From positions 1-36,409 of the forward strand of contig CAMWMN010000011.1 of NCBI GenBank assembly GCA_947175385.1: DNA of 36,409 nt. Reading direction: 5' to 3'. This stretch comes from an uncultured Clostridia bacterium (GTDB taxonomy: Bacteria; Bacillota; Clostridia; Oscillospirales; Ruminococcaceae). Positions 14,492 to 23,848 of the stretch are shown piece after piece (the first letter of the stretch is position 1; each line of letters starts with the position of its first letter). The position numbers and the translations under genes were made by a program. A model generated the notes under the pieces. The model made no database searches and had not been told where the DNA came from. It saw nothing but the letters and a program-made list of their open reading frames with translations.

Positions 14492-15073
14492 CTAGAAGAT
14501 GATTTCCGTCGTGTTCTCCGGGAACTTCACCAGAGCGCACCTATACACGCATAAAATATCGCACCCCTTGTACAATCGGCGTTTGGAGTCGCTGATGTGA
14601 TAATGCCCGCAGATGTTCAATCCCGGTTTGTTTTTCACGATGTATTTTGAAATGCCTTTAAGTCCGCAATGTGCGTTGTCAAGCCGTTCCATAGCGTGAT
14701 ACACGGTATCGTGAGAAATCAGAATATCCGCTTTTGGGCAGAGCTTTGCGGCGATAATACTCTCCCTCTGCGTGAGCATCGGATAATCACCGTTCTTGTA
14801 TCGATGAGAGCCGCCGAATCCCGCGATGGTTACGCCGTTCACCGTGACGGACTTTCCGTCAAGATTTTGGATTCCGCAGCGGGACAATGTACTCGGCTCG
14901 TCGTGATTTCCCAGAACGCCGAATAACGGCTTTTGCACAAGCCGCTTAATGATTTTCAGTGCTGCGTCGGGAATATCTCCGAGCAGACAGCAGCAGTCAT
15001 ATTCCAACTCGCGGATAAGCTCAAGCTCGTCCACGCTCCAATCGTGCAGGTCGGCTATTGCAAGAATTATCAT
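14492..15073 (-). CDS. Calcineurin-like metallophosphoesterase
   Basis: A 193-residue single-domain phosphoesterase of the YfcE/MJ0936-like size class. The metal-binding motifs are in order: A-D-L-H-D near the N-terminus, G-D-I-P-D (~32), G-N-H-D (~55), S-H-D-T-V-Y-H (~122) and G-H-Y-H (~156). It probably hydrolyses phosphodiesters or nucleotides; the substrate is not visible. The start at 15073 (MIILAIADLHD) is supported by GGAGGAGAAAA and by a four-base ATGA overlap with the upstream replication gene, so translation is coupled. It belongs to the island operon. Confidence 0.88.
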   Translation of the reverse strand: MIILAIADLHDWSVDELELIRELEYDCCCLLGDIPDAALKIIKRLVQKPLFGVLGNHDEPSTLSRCGIQNLDGKSVTVNGVTIAGFGGSHRYKNGDYPMLTQRESIIAAKLCPKADILISHDTVYHAMERLDNAHCGLKGISKYIVKNKPGLNICGHYHISDSKRRLYKGCDILCVYRCALVKFPENTTEIIF

Positions 15074-16200
15074 TTTTCTTCTCCTCCGTACAAATCGTGA
15101 TTCACCCACGCTTGGTAATAGCTGCCGATTGTTTCCGGAGCGTTATACAGTGTGGTTATCAAATACGCGCGGATATTGCGCACATTGGTCTTGTTCTTTT
15201 TCAGCGCGGTCAGAACGTAATCAATATGCCCCTCGTCAAGCTTCAGAAATACGGACTTTACCAGTTCCTTTGGATACTCCTCACCGTTTGCGCGGATTGT
15301 CGGTTTCGTTGAGCAAATCACGTCCAACATTATCGAGAGAAGCTCATCAATTTGTGCTTTCTCACCGGAATTATTCGCGCATAAATCCTCGTAGGAAATA
15401 TTTTCTTTCAGGATTGAAAAATAAAATTCTCGTTTGGATTGCGAATCAATCCCATCAATCACATCAGCCGAATCCTCGCGCGTATGCGCGATTGATGGAT
15501 TGATTATCTCAGGATTATTATATTTAGATTTTATAAAGTGCTGCTCCGACGTTTCGGCGGAGCTTGCTCCTACCTTTTGTCGAACCTTGCTCCGCCCTTT
15601 TGTCGGAGCAATGGAAGAATGCGGGTTTGCGGGCATTTTTTCGCGATTTTCATCAATATTTTCGGACATTTCGGGATTAATTTCCTCGGCAATTTCCGTG
15701 TAATGGTCCTCACAATTTTCGGAATCACTTTCGGGCATAATTGTCCCCAATCCTTCTGACAGAAAATTAATCAAGTTCTGAGTTTCGGGATTCGGAGTGG
15801 TCGGACGCTTTTTCTCGTAACGCTCGGCAGCGGCGGGTTTAATCTCACGCATTTTCGCCTCTCCCGCAGCAATTAAATCCTGCAGCACAGTAACGTCCTC
15901 GACTATGTAAAAGCTCCGTTTTGCGGGCATTCCGCGCAGTTCTGAGCGAATCAATCCTGCGCTTACGAGATTATCCACAGCGCGTTTTTGCTGTTTTTCG
16001 GAGAGCGCGGTACTCTCGGCGAGGTCGGGAGCGGTGGAGTAGAACCACCCGTCCTCACGCATTCCGCGCTCGGAATAGTAGTAAAATTTCGAGATTAACG
16101 CGCCATAAATTACCGCCTCATTCAATCCCAGAGCGTGCGCCAACGGACGGTTTACCGTAACCGTGTTCGCGGGATTTACCAGTTGAAAAATCGCATTCAT
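15070..16200 (-). CDS. Replication initiator-like protein (winged helix plus DUF6017)
   Basis: A 376-residue protein. The N-terminal ~110 residues (LAHALGLNEAVIYGALISKF, GWFYSTAPDLAESTALSEKQ, LVSAGLIRSELRGMPAKR) are the winged-helix DNA-binding module found in replication-organiser proteins of plasmids, phages and ICEs. The middle ~130-260 is low-complexity and acidic. The C-terminal ~290-372 (EYPKELVKSVFLKLDEGHIDYV...RNIRAYLITTLYNAPETIGSYY) matches DUF6017. Together these indicate an initiator or accessory protein for replication of the excised element. AAGGAGG lies before the ATG. It is upstream-coupled to the phosphoesterase. Confidence 0.8.
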   Translation of the reverse strand: MNAIFQLVNPANTVTVNRPLAHALGLNEAVIYGALISKFYYYSERGMREDGWFYSTAPDLAESTALSEKQQKRAVDNLVSAGLIRSELRGMPAKRSFYIVEDVTVLQDLIAAGEAKMREIKPAAAERYEKKRPTTPNPETQNLINFLSEGLGTIMPESDSENCEDHYTEIAEEINPEMSENIDENREKMPANPHSSIAPTKGRSKVRQKVGASSAETSEQHFIKSKYNNPEIINPSIAHTREDSADVIDGIDSQSKREFYFSILKENISYEDLCANNSGEKAQIDELLSIMLDVICSTKPTIRANGEEYPKELVKSVFLKLDEGHIDYVLTALKKNKTNVRNIRAYLITTLYNAPETIGSYYQAWVNHDLYGGEEK

Positions 16201-16269
16201 ACTTTTGTCCTCCTTAGTTTTTGGGGATTATATCACATTCCCAACTGCAAAAAAATGAAATTCTTTGCA

Positions 16270-16297
16270 ACAAAAAATCCCGAAATTAATCGGGATT
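16270..16297 (-). terminator. Intrinsic terminator after the relaxase gene
   Basis: On the minus strand AATCCCGATTAATTTCGGGATT is followed by a T-run (TTTTTTG). It overlaps the last base of the relaxase stop codon. Confidence 0.75.
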
Positions 16298-17925
16298 CAA
16301 ATTATTTTATCGGGAGCTTGCTTTTGCTGCTCCGGCTCTTGTTTCGATTTGTTTTCCTGCTCGTTTTGCGCCTTTAGAAGATTGTCGATGTAGTTGCCCT
16401 CGACAATTTCCTCGTATGCGCTGATGAGCGTTTTTACGCGAGCGAGCTTGAGCTGTTCCTCAATCAATTCCGATTTCAAATTCTGAACATACATTGGAAT
16501 CAATTTCAAACGCCGCTCCAGATTTTCAATATCCTCCTCGGATTTAATTCCGTATTTCCCCGCCTTTTCACGAGCCGTCGAAATTTTCATCTGCGCCATC
16601 GTGTCCTTGGAATTTTTCAAGTCTGAAAATAAAAGTTTTATCTGCGCAATATCGGATTTCAATGTGGGAATTTCGGTATTAAGCCGATTAATTTCCGCAT
16701 TTTTCTCCGAGATATTTTTCGTGAAATCCTCAGCGGCAGCGTAAATTTTATCGCGGGAATCCAAATTCAAGTCGTGCATTGTAAGCAACTGTTCCGAAAG
16801 AAAATTGATGTCGCGGTCGTTGTCAAACGTGTAAATCTTTTTCGGATTTGTTTTGCGCGGACTGTAACGCAGCGTGCGGATCTCGATGATTGTATGCGTA
16901 ATTGTCGCGTAAAACGGTTGTTCGATTTCGGTTGATGTTTTAGATTTTGCCGCGACAGCTTTCGGGAATTTTTCTTTTTCGGTGATGCGTTTCTCCAGAT
17001 TTTTCGGAGAATATTCTTCGCCGAGAGATTTCAAACGCACAAATCGCTGCGCCTTTGGCGACTTCACCGCGATGTATTTTGCGTCAGATTTTATTTCATA
17101 ACCGAGCTTGGTTTTCAATTTTTGGAGCAAATCCGCGAGATTCTCCGAGGAATAAATCAAGCGGTCAATATCAAGCGCGATTTCCGCGCGGATTCCAATA
17201 TTTTTCTGCGGAATAAATTTCGCCGCGACCGCCGCGCAAGTCTTTTGCGCGTATTCTTTGTATTCATCGACCTTCATATAATCACGGTGAATATTTTTAT
17301 TGTCGCGGGAAAATCCGTGCTTTTTCAAAATTGCTTCAAGATGATCCTTTTCTTTTTCCGCCCAGATGGTTTGCTCATTTGCGGATCGGTTTACAGAATA
17401 AAATCCTTGTTCAAGCAATGCGCCCTTTAACGAAACGGCAGTCGACAATCCCTGTTTGTGACTGTGACAAATCGGAATGAAATCAATGTGAAGATGAGGC
17501 GTTGCCTCGTCCAGATGCATAACCGCATTGAAAACTTTCAGATTGGGATTTCTTTTTTCAAATTCCAGCATATACTCATCAAGCATTTCCTTTGCGGCTT
17601 CCTCATTAATTGTTCCAATGCCGCGGTTATCCTTGTCGCCGATTTGCACGATTATCTCACGAAAAAGTTTTTCCTTTTTTGATTTCATAATCTCGTGGAG
17701 ATAGTCGGACTTTTTTCTGTCAGCGCGTTTCTGTTTCGCGTTATATCCCTCGACAGCCTTGTCAAAAAGCTCGTGATATTTATCAGCGAGATTTTCCTTT
17801 TTGTATGCAATATTCAATGAAATTCTATCGCAGTTAACGTTCTTTGCAATGAAGTCGCGGTTATTGTGTTCAACCACTCCATCGTCAATTCGGAACGAAA
17901 GTGAAACATTTTTTGAATTGCTCAT
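16297..17925 (-). CDS. MOBV-family relaxase (MobA/MobL, Mob_Pre type)
   Basis: A 542-residue mobilization protein. Motif I H-N-N-R is at 20-23, and the metal-binding motif III H-L-D-E-A-T-P-H-L-H is at 137-146, the MOBV hallmark. The C-terminal half has long coiled coils (~430-520). Such relaxases nick one strand at oriT, stay covalently attached and lead transfer through a conjugation channel of a helper element. I chose the ATG at 17925 because ACGGAGGTAAC lies just before it; an upstream in-frame start at 18144 would add 73 residues running through the oriT-like repeats. No type IV secretion genes are present. Confidence 0.92.
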   Translation of the reverse strand: MSNSKNVSLSFRIDDGVVEHNNRDFIAKNVNCDRISLNIAYKKENLADKYHELFDKAVEGYNAKQKRADRKKSDYLHEIMKSKKEKLFREIIVQIGDKDNRGIGTINEEAAKEMLDEYMLEFEKRNPNLKVFNAVMHLDEATPHLHIDFIPICHSHKQGLSTAVSLKGALLEQGFYSVNRSANEQTIWAEKEKDHLEAILKKHGFSRDNKNIHRDYMKVDEYKEYAQKTCAAVAAKFIPQKNIGIRAEIALDIDRLIYSSENLADLLQKLKTKLGYEIKSDAKYIAVKSPKAQRFVRLKSLGEEYSPKNLEKRITEKEKFPKAVAAKSKTSTEIEQPFYATITHTIIEIRTLRYSPRKTNPKKIYTFDNDRDINFLSEQLLTMHDLNLDSRDKIYAAAEDFTKNISEKNAEINRLNTEIPTLKSDIAQIKLLFSDLKNSKDTMAQMKISTAREKAGKYGIKSEEDIENLERRLKLIPMYVQNLKSELIEEQLKLARVKTLISAYEEIVEGNYIDNLLKAQNEQENKSKQEPEQQKQAPDKII

Positions 17926-18382
17926 CTTGTTACCTCCGTAAGATTTTGAAAATACTTTTTCGCGGAAATTGAAAAAATCCGTACAAAAATTGGATTCTTT
18001 TTCAGCATTGAAACGATTTCGCCGAAACCGATTTTCGCGGCATTTTCCAACACAAAATACAGGGGGTGCGCCAAAGTTGCTATACTCTATAGCAATCTTG
18101 GCAAAACTCCGTTTTGCTAAGATTTGCCATATCGCTAGGGACACCCTAGAACCCGTGGATTTTCTTGAAAAAATTTTCTCGTTTTCGCTTTCGCTTTTCG
18201 GGAAAATTTTTTCAAAAAAATCAAAAAACCTCGCCTAAAATATTTCACATTCTGTGAAAACTTTTTCGGATTTTTATTTCAAAAATATTTTCGATTCTCG
18301 AAAAATTTTTGAAAAAATCCGCGCTATCGCGGCGAGGTTTTTTGCCGACCTAGGGGCTTCGCCCCTAAAACCCTTTTTCAAA
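17926..18382 (-). other. Noncoding region with candidate oriT
   Basis: A 457-base gap upstream of the relaxase gene, the usual oriT site in MOBV elements. Three adjacent inverted repeats stand out: GCCAAAGTTGCTATA/TATAGCAATCTTGGC (18070-18102, 13 of 15 pairs), GCAAAAC-TCC-GTTTTGC (18101-18117) and perfect CTAGGG-ACA-CCCTAG (18135-18149). The rest is strongly A/T-rich with repeated TTTTTCAAAA-like runs and holds no gene. The nick site cannot be fixed from sequence alone. Confidence 0.5.
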
Positions 18383-19294
18383 TTACCGATGAGAATGCGT
18401 AGATTTTGGCGGCGATTTTTGCTGCGTTTGCGCTAAATTCCGTGTGGATTTTTGAAGCAGTTCATTGTAATCTTTAACATTGTTTTCCTCTAAAATTCTG
18501 CGGCACGGAATCAAATTATTTGTTTCCGTGAATTTAATTCCCTTCTCGTCATTGTCCACACACGAGTAAATTTTCATTCCGCTTTCTGCGATTTTTTTGA
18601 GCGAATTTTGTTTCAATCCTGCCATTGAAACCAACACGGAATTTTGAATTTTATCTTGATTCGCAAGCTGTTTGAAACTCAGCAAATCAATCGCGGATTC
18701 AAAAACATAACACTTTTGCGGGATTCCAATAGTCACGGCGAACACGCTTTCGCCGGTTCCCTCCGCAACTCCTTTGAAGCGTTTTTCGGAATTTGTGCCT
18801 TGAATTTCCGCGCCGACTATTTTTCCGTTCTCGTCACGGTGGACGAAAACCGCGTTTCCGCGCGTGTCTTGATACAGGAGTTTATCGCGCGCCAATTGCG
18901 AAACAATTTCGGAATTTATTCCGCGCGTTTTGCAAAGATACGCGAAAACTTTTTTCATATTATCCGCTTTTTCGGGCATAACCAATTCTTTTTTCTGTGC
19001 CGAAAAAGAATTGGTTTCGTGGCGCGGAGTGTGTGAAATTTCGCTGCCTGTCAATTCGCGGACGGCGGTTTTGAAATCCATTTCCAACATTTCCGTCAAG
19101 CAGTTTATCGCGTTGCTTCCGCCCTTGTTCGCGGAAAAACACGTCCACTGATTCGTATTGACATTGATGTAAAATCCGCCGAATCCCTTGACGTGCAGCT
19201 CGTCTTTTTTTAACTCGCAATCATACCCGTGCGTCTGAAAGTACTCCGCGAGGTTTGCACCGCGCGACGTTTCCACCTGCTCTTTCCATTCCAT
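18383..19294 (-). CDS. DUF3991/Toprim primase-like protein
   Basis: A 303-residue protein. The N-terminal ~75 residues (RGANLAEYFQTHGYDCELKK, FGGFYINVNTNQWTCFSANKGG) look like a CHC2-type primase zinc-finger remnant in which the cysteines are largely lost. DUF3991 follows (~105-190, AYLCKTRGINSEIVSQLARD) and a Toprim core (~195-285, with V-F-E-S-A-I-D-L-L-S and C-V-D-N-D-E-K-G). Such proteins are accessory replication factors in ICEs and mobilizable elements. The start at 19294 (MEWKEQ) has a GAAGGGA site; an in-frame start at 19333 would lie in the terminator. It sits just downstream of the helicase remnant. Confidence 0.82.
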   Translation of the reverse strand: MEWKEQVETSRGANLAEYFQTHGYDCELKKDELHVKGFGGFYINVNTNQWTCFSANKGGSNAINCLTEMLEMDFKTAVRELTGSEISHTPRHETNSFSAQKKELVMPEKADNMKKVFAYLCKTRGINSEIVSQLARDKLLYQDTRGNAVFVHRDENGKIVGAEIQGTNSEKRFKGVAEGTGESVFAVTIGIPQKCYVFESAIDLLSFKQLANQDKIQNSVLVSMAGLKQNSLKKIAESGMKIYSCVDNDEKGIKFTETNNLIPCRRILEENNVKDYNELLQKSTRNLAQTQQKSPPKSTHSHR

Positions 19295-19317
19295 AAAATC
19301 AGTCCCTTCATAAAAAA

Positions 19318-19340
19318 TGCCCCGACTTTTCATCGGGGCA
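19318..19340 (-). terminator. Intrinsic terminator between helicase remnant and primase gene
   Basis: Minus-strand TGCCCCGA-TGAAAAG-TCGGGGCA followed by TTTTTTA, directly after the helicase remnant stop at 19352. Confidence 0.8.
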
Positions 19341-19351
19341 TTATAAAATTA

Positions 19352-20345
19352 TCATCTGCCGCGTTTCGGCGGATTTGGTTTTTTCGGAGGAATTTCGCCA
19401 TCGTGTCCGTTAAGATTTTCGCTATCGTCAATCGCGACTTCATCAACTTTCTCGATGTTGAGTTCCTTGTTCAACTTCTCCAGACGCGCGGATTTTTCGC
19501 GCAGCTCGTCTGCGTACTCGAACGGTGCGTCCTTGGTGCGTTCCGCTTCGGTGAGATTTCTTTGCGCGTACTCAAGCTCATTTTGCAGACTCGAAATTTT
19601 CTTGTCAATACCGATTTTCAGAATGTTTTCAAGCCGCGTTATATTTCCCATATCACTGTCGAGATTTGTTTCCGAATCGTAAGTCAGACCGTCATCTCGA
19701 TGCAGAAAAAGATTTGGAGCAGCCGCAAAATTCACTGTCAGTGAGAGCTTAAATCCGCAGTATTCGCCGATTTCCGTATTGGTTTTAGACTTTCATAACT
19801 GCCATTATTTCACGCCTTAGAGCTTCTCCCGCTTTGGCGCGTTCGGTGTAGATTTTTCCGCCGATTTGCACGGAAAATTCACCGTCCGGCAGCACGTTTT
19901 TCTCTGCAGTCTCTTTGTCGGCTTTTGCTTTAGGCAGCGCGATTTCCGTAATCCTTTGAATGCTCGCGCTATATCCCGCGATTCTGTCTTGCAATTCGAA
20001 TCTATGTTTTTGATGTTTGCTTTCAAGCAGCCGCAGCCGCGCAACATTATTATCCAATTCGATTTTCTCCTTGATTCGCGGGTCGCCGCTTGCGATAGCT
20101 TGCATCTCGGAATAATTCAGAACCATCTCGTCAACGTCGCTGCACGTTCTCACTGGGCAGAAGCTGCCTCCAAGAGTTTTCCCGGTCATAATCTGAGAAA
20201 TAAATTTCTGCTTGTTGACGATGATGGACATCATATACGAATCGAACGTCTTTTCAGTCAGATAGTTGAACACCCGAACGCTTTTATTTTCGTTGCCGCG
20301 CCGGACAATTCGTCCTAAACGCTGCTCCAAATCTGTTGAACATAC
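19352..20345 (-). pseudogene. C-terminal remnant of SNF2-type helicase/methylase gene
   Basis: Two frames in order give the end of the large helicase/N6-methylase protein of ICEs. Frame one, 19785-20345, holds helicase motif VI (DLEQRLGRIVRRGNEN) then NKQKFISQIMTGK. Frame two, 19352-19784, continues KTNTEIGEYCGFKLSLTVNF and the final coiled coil ending PPKRGR. A one-base insertion near 19787 (AAAGTC-T-AAAACC) puts a TAA into the first frame. The remnant begins abruptly at about 20345, where the helicase core should precede it; the core is replaced by the cassette 20346-21925. Confidence 0.8.
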
Positions 20346-20380
20346 TTTACGGTACATCTGGATAATCGAGTGTATGACAT

Positions 20381-20466
20381 CACAACAAAAAAGAACCCCG
20401 CCGATTTGTAATCGGCGGGGGTTCAAGCAAATACAGAAAGGCTGCGCAGAAAACTACGCAGCCTTT
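20381..20466 (-). terminator. Two consecutive intrinsic terminators
   Basis: Minus strand, first AAAGGCTGCG/CGCAGCCTTT (20437-20466). Then GAACCCCCGCCGATT/AATCGGCGGGGTTC (20393-20424) followed by TTTTTTG. Both follow the 4Fe-4S pseudogene. Confidence 0.75.
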
Positions 20467-20555
20467 CTTGTCATATTCGTTGGGGTTTGAAATCAATGCA
20501 GAGGCAATGATATTAGAAAAAATACAAATTAGCCTAATAAAATTGGAGCTTGTTA

Positions 20556-21208
20556 TTATGTTCCAAACGGACAAGCGACCATGCAAAGACCGCAAGCATT
20601 TTTTCTTCCATGTGTTTTAATATATAAACTTCTTTTTTCGTTACATAACCTATAATCTATTATATCACTTCTTAATGAATTGATATTCCATTGTACATCA
20701 TGCAATGCTTTATATGGGCAAACATCAACACATTTATTGCAATTTTCAGGACAATTACTCTTTAAGATTTTGTTACCATAAACAAATTGTTCATTTATTA
20801 AGATTACAGATAGCCTTATTCTTGGTCCATATTTTTTTGTAATAACAACATCATTTTTTCCAATCCAACCTAATCCAACATTTACTGCCGCAAACTTGAA
20901 AGAAAAAGGAGCTATCAAATCTACCTCGTTGTTTTGCGCAACAGATGGAATATAATATTTCGCTTTATTTTCATCAAGCATTTTTGCAGTTGTGCTAAAA
21001 TTTTTTCCAATACTTTTTTAGCATCTTGAATACCCTTTTCAAACTTTTCTTCAGAATATGTTTCAATTGTAAGTTGTTCCCCGTAAGGGACTGCAAATAC
21101 TAAAGCAGATTTATATGTATTTGCATATTCACTGTATGCAATATTTGTTAATCCATAAATAACTTCCGGATATTCTAAAAATATATTGCGAATATTCTTT
21201 TCAACCAT
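20556..21208 (-). pseudogene. QueG-like 4Fe-4S protein, frameshifted
   Basis: Two overlapping frames make one ~217-residue protein resembling the short clostridial epoxyqueuosine-reductase-like family. The first part starts at 21208 (MVEKNIRNIFLEYPEVIYGL). The second holds G-L-G-W-I-G-K-N-D, C-x3-C-x2-C-x3-C-P (NCPENCNKCVDVCP) and C-G-L-C-M-V-A-C-P. The frame breaks in GAAAAAATTTTAGC near 21003, where one base is missing relative to VLEKI-FSTTAKM. Otherwise length and clusters are normal. Promoter, ribosome site (GAGGTGG) and terminators are intact. A sequencing error in the homopolymer is an alternative to true inactivation. Confidence 0.75.
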
Positions 21209-21260
21209 GTAAACCACCTCAAAAAACTTCCTATTTATCTGTGAGTTCTTCGATATACAA

Positions 21261-21289
21261 ATTATACCACATTATCCGCTATTTGTCAA
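21261..21289 (-). promoter_or_regulatory. Consensus promoter of the 4Fe-4S gene
   Basis: Minus-strand TTGACA (21284-21289), a 17-base spacer ending TGTGG, and TATAAT (21261-21266). Confidence 0.85.
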
Positions 21290-21309
21290 AAAATTTTGCA
21301 GATTTATTC

Positions 21310-21915
21310 CTAAAATTCACTATCAAATATCATTGCTGAGTTCCTCTCCAAGTCCTTCAAAGCGTCAACCGCCTGATTAAGCACAAGCTGATACATCGCG
21401 TTGCGGATCGAGCTTGTAATGCTGGCATCGGAGCTTGACGTGACCTCCGCGATATATTCATCAACCGTTCTATAGCGGTCTAAATAACGGCACACGGCAT
21501 TCAGAAAACTTCCCTCGTATTTCCCCGAAAGCTTGTAATCGTCCTCTATATTGCTGTCGGCTTGTTCAAGCAGCAAGTTGATGATCCGCAGCCGATTGTT
21601 ATTTTCTTTTATCGGACTTATAAGCATATGTACCGCTATGTCCGAAATTCCTAATTTGTCGCAAATGCTTTTTAATTTCGGCTCTTACGTCCGAGCGTTG
21701 TTGCCCCCGATAAGATAATCCGCTGAAACGTCCAAAACGTCTGCCGTTTCCCCCGCAACTATGATGTCGGGTACTCTGTTCTGGCTCTCGTAATACCCCA
21801 CCGAGCTTTTGGAGAAACCGACCTTGTTCGCAAATTCCCCAATGGTAAGACCGCGCTCCAGCCGCAGTTCCTTTAATCTTTTAATGAAAATTTCTCGATA
21901 ATAATCACGTGTCAT
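21310..21915 (-). pseudogene. XRE-family regulator interrupted by an in-frame stop
   Basis: From the ATG at 21915: MTRDYYREIFIKRLKELRLE, then a Cro/C1 helix-turn-helix (LTIGEFANKVGFSKSSVGYYESQNRVP) and VLDVSADYLIGGNNART. After that a TAA (21685-21687) is followed in the same frame by EPKLKSICDKLGISDIAVHM and 105 more residues of helical C-terminal domain to 21310. Clostridial regulators of this type normally run straight through this point (YLLG-x-T...ICDYLGLSE-x-AV), so one 201-residue protein has acquired a nonsense codon. The DNA-binding half alone could still be made. No own promoter is visible upstream of the junction. Confidence 0.75.
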
Positions 21916-21925
21916 AATTTCCCAA

Positions 21926-23848
21926 AGCGCAGAGCAGATTATAATCGTTATCATCGCTGAAAACGGAAGAATTTTCGCGGAAATTTACATCCCCGTACTG
22001 CTTGACAAAACTGTCGTACTGCTCGTTAAGCGCGGTCTGGAGCGTGGAAAGCTCCTCATCGGAGCAGCGGTTCTCTTGTGCGGTAATCACTCCGCGCTCC
22101 TCGGCGCGCTTTTCCTCGCGCCGCGACTTGACAATATCCCGCTGCAGACGCATTACCGCGCGGTCGAGCTGTTCTGCTAGCCCGGCTCGGGTTGCCAAAT
22201 ACGCTCCGGGAACTGGTTCGCAGGTTGCCTCTTGCCCGATTCTCCCGGACGTCATTTGCATTTTTCCGAGAATCATTTCGGGGTGGTCAACAAAATACTG
22301 ATTCACGGAAATTCCCTCGGAAATTTCGGCAGTGTAGCACCAATCGGGATTTTCCACCGCCATTTTCTCGCGCTTTGCAGAAAAATAATATCGCTCGTGA
22401 CTTCCGTTCCCGCGTTCGCGAACGCGTTATTCGGCAGACGAATCGCACCCACCAAATTCGCGCGTTTCGCCAGATATTCGCGCACCTTGGAATTGGCTTT
22501 ATCAAGCGTTCCTTTGGACGGTTACAAACGCGACAATTCCTCCCGATGCAACCTTGTCGAGCGTTTTCGCAAAGAAGTAGTCGTGAATCAGAAAATGTTC
22601 CTTGTCGTAACGTTTATCCGCAACGGAATAATTTCCAAACGGCACATTTCCGACCGCGAGGTCGAAAAAATTGTCCGGAAAATCTGTGCTTTCAAAGCCG
22701 TTGATTTGGATTTCCGCGTTTGGGTAGAGCTGCTGCGCGATTCTCCCGGTTATGCTGTCAAGCTCCATGCCGAACAGCTTGCTGTCGCTCATTTTATCGG
22801 GAATGCAGCCGAAAAAGTTCCCGATTAGGACATTTCCCGACTTAAATCCCATATTCCCGACCGCCTTGTAAATCACGTTTATCACGGTCGTGGAGGTGTA
22901 ATGCGCGTTCAGAGTGCTGCTGCGCGCCGCCGTGTATTCCTCGTCTGTCAGCAGCTCCTTCAGCTTCGAGAATCCCTTTGTCCACGCGGAGTTTTCGCTG
23001 TCAAACACCTGCGAAATTCCGCCCCAACCGACATACTGCGCAAGGATTTTCTGCTCGTCGGGAGTCGCAGTTCTACCCTCGGATTCAATGGATTTCAGCG
23101 TTTTTATCGCGTTAACGTTTGCGCGAAATTTTGCCTTTGCTCCACCCTCGATGGTGCTTTCGTCAGTAATCGTGAAGTTCCTGCTGATTTCGGGAAAGTC
23201 ATCAGACCGCTCCATTGTGACGTTTTCGGAGGTTAATTGTTGCTCAACAATTTTCGGAACAGCCACCAGATACTCGCCCCCGTCCTTTGTCAAATGCTCT
23301 TTCCAATGCCCGAAAATGCTGCTCACGGACTGAATTGAATCCTTGTCTGCGTTCTCAAAATCAATCGAAAAATCACCGCCTATTTCAGTGATTATCCACA
23401 CATTTCCGTCGTATCTTACATAGTCGCCGACCTGCAATTCATCAACACTTTTGGGATTTTCGGACGGCAGAAATTCCGGGGAAATCTCGGAGGATTTGCG
23501 CAGCGTGGGAGTTTGTTCCGCGTCAATAAGGTCGTGCATACGGTCGTAGTCCTCCTTGCTCATTCGGTTGGGGTCGTATGCGTAAGGGTCGAAATTCTCC
23601 TCCGGGGCGTAGGTATACTCATCATACGGGATTCCGTTTTCGTGCGCAAATTCCGCGCGCGAGGAATTTAGGAATGCCTCACGGATTTCTGCATTATAGT
23701 ACAAAATTGTACTACGCGCGTCTACCGCCTTTGCCAATTCGGGATTTTCGATTTCGCACTCAATAGGAGCTTTTTGCAACGCTTCGCGAACGTTCTCGTT
23801 CTCGGCAGTCAGCTTGTAAACATAATCTTTCCAAGATTCATCTCTATA
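21926..23848 (-). pseudogene. N6-methylase half of the SNF2/methylase gene, broken
   Basis: Open from the right tRNA repeat (23848) leftward. Recognisable parts: FSKLKELLTDEEYTAARSST, LNAHYTSTTVI, SAM-binding/catalytic region GNVLIGNFFGCIP and D-L-A-V-G-N-V-P-F-G. One extra base near 22517 (ACC-G-TCC) shifts the frame; the correct sequence resumes as VREYLAKRANLVGAIRLPNN. One base missing near 22379 (CTGCAAAGCGC) shifts it back at KREKMAVENPDWCY. The protein then runs to D-Y-N-L-L-C-A-L and ends at the cassette. The N-terminus is cut by the att repeat, so neither end is native. Confidence 0.85.

Larger units (their letters stand above)
20346..21925 (-). other. 1.6-kb cassette replacing the helicase core
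   Basis: Sequence between the two halves of the helicase/methylase remnant. It contains, on the minus strand, an XRE regulator split by a stop, a promoter, a frameshifted 4Fe-4S protein and two terminators. The right junction lies just after codons encoding D-Y-N-L-L-C-A-L, ten bases before the regulator's ATG; the left one at ~20345. The conserved DEAH-box part of the helicase is absent, so this was an insertion with deletion or a recombination event, not a clean insertion. No terminal repeats or transposase are seen. Confidence 0.65.

Noticed and set aside
20995-21010. Programmed -1 frameshift at GAAAAAATTTTAGC in the 4Fe-4S gene
   Set aside because: In the reading frame the codons are AAA-ATT, not a canonical slippery heptamer, and no downstream stimulatory structure is evident; a simple indel is more likely.
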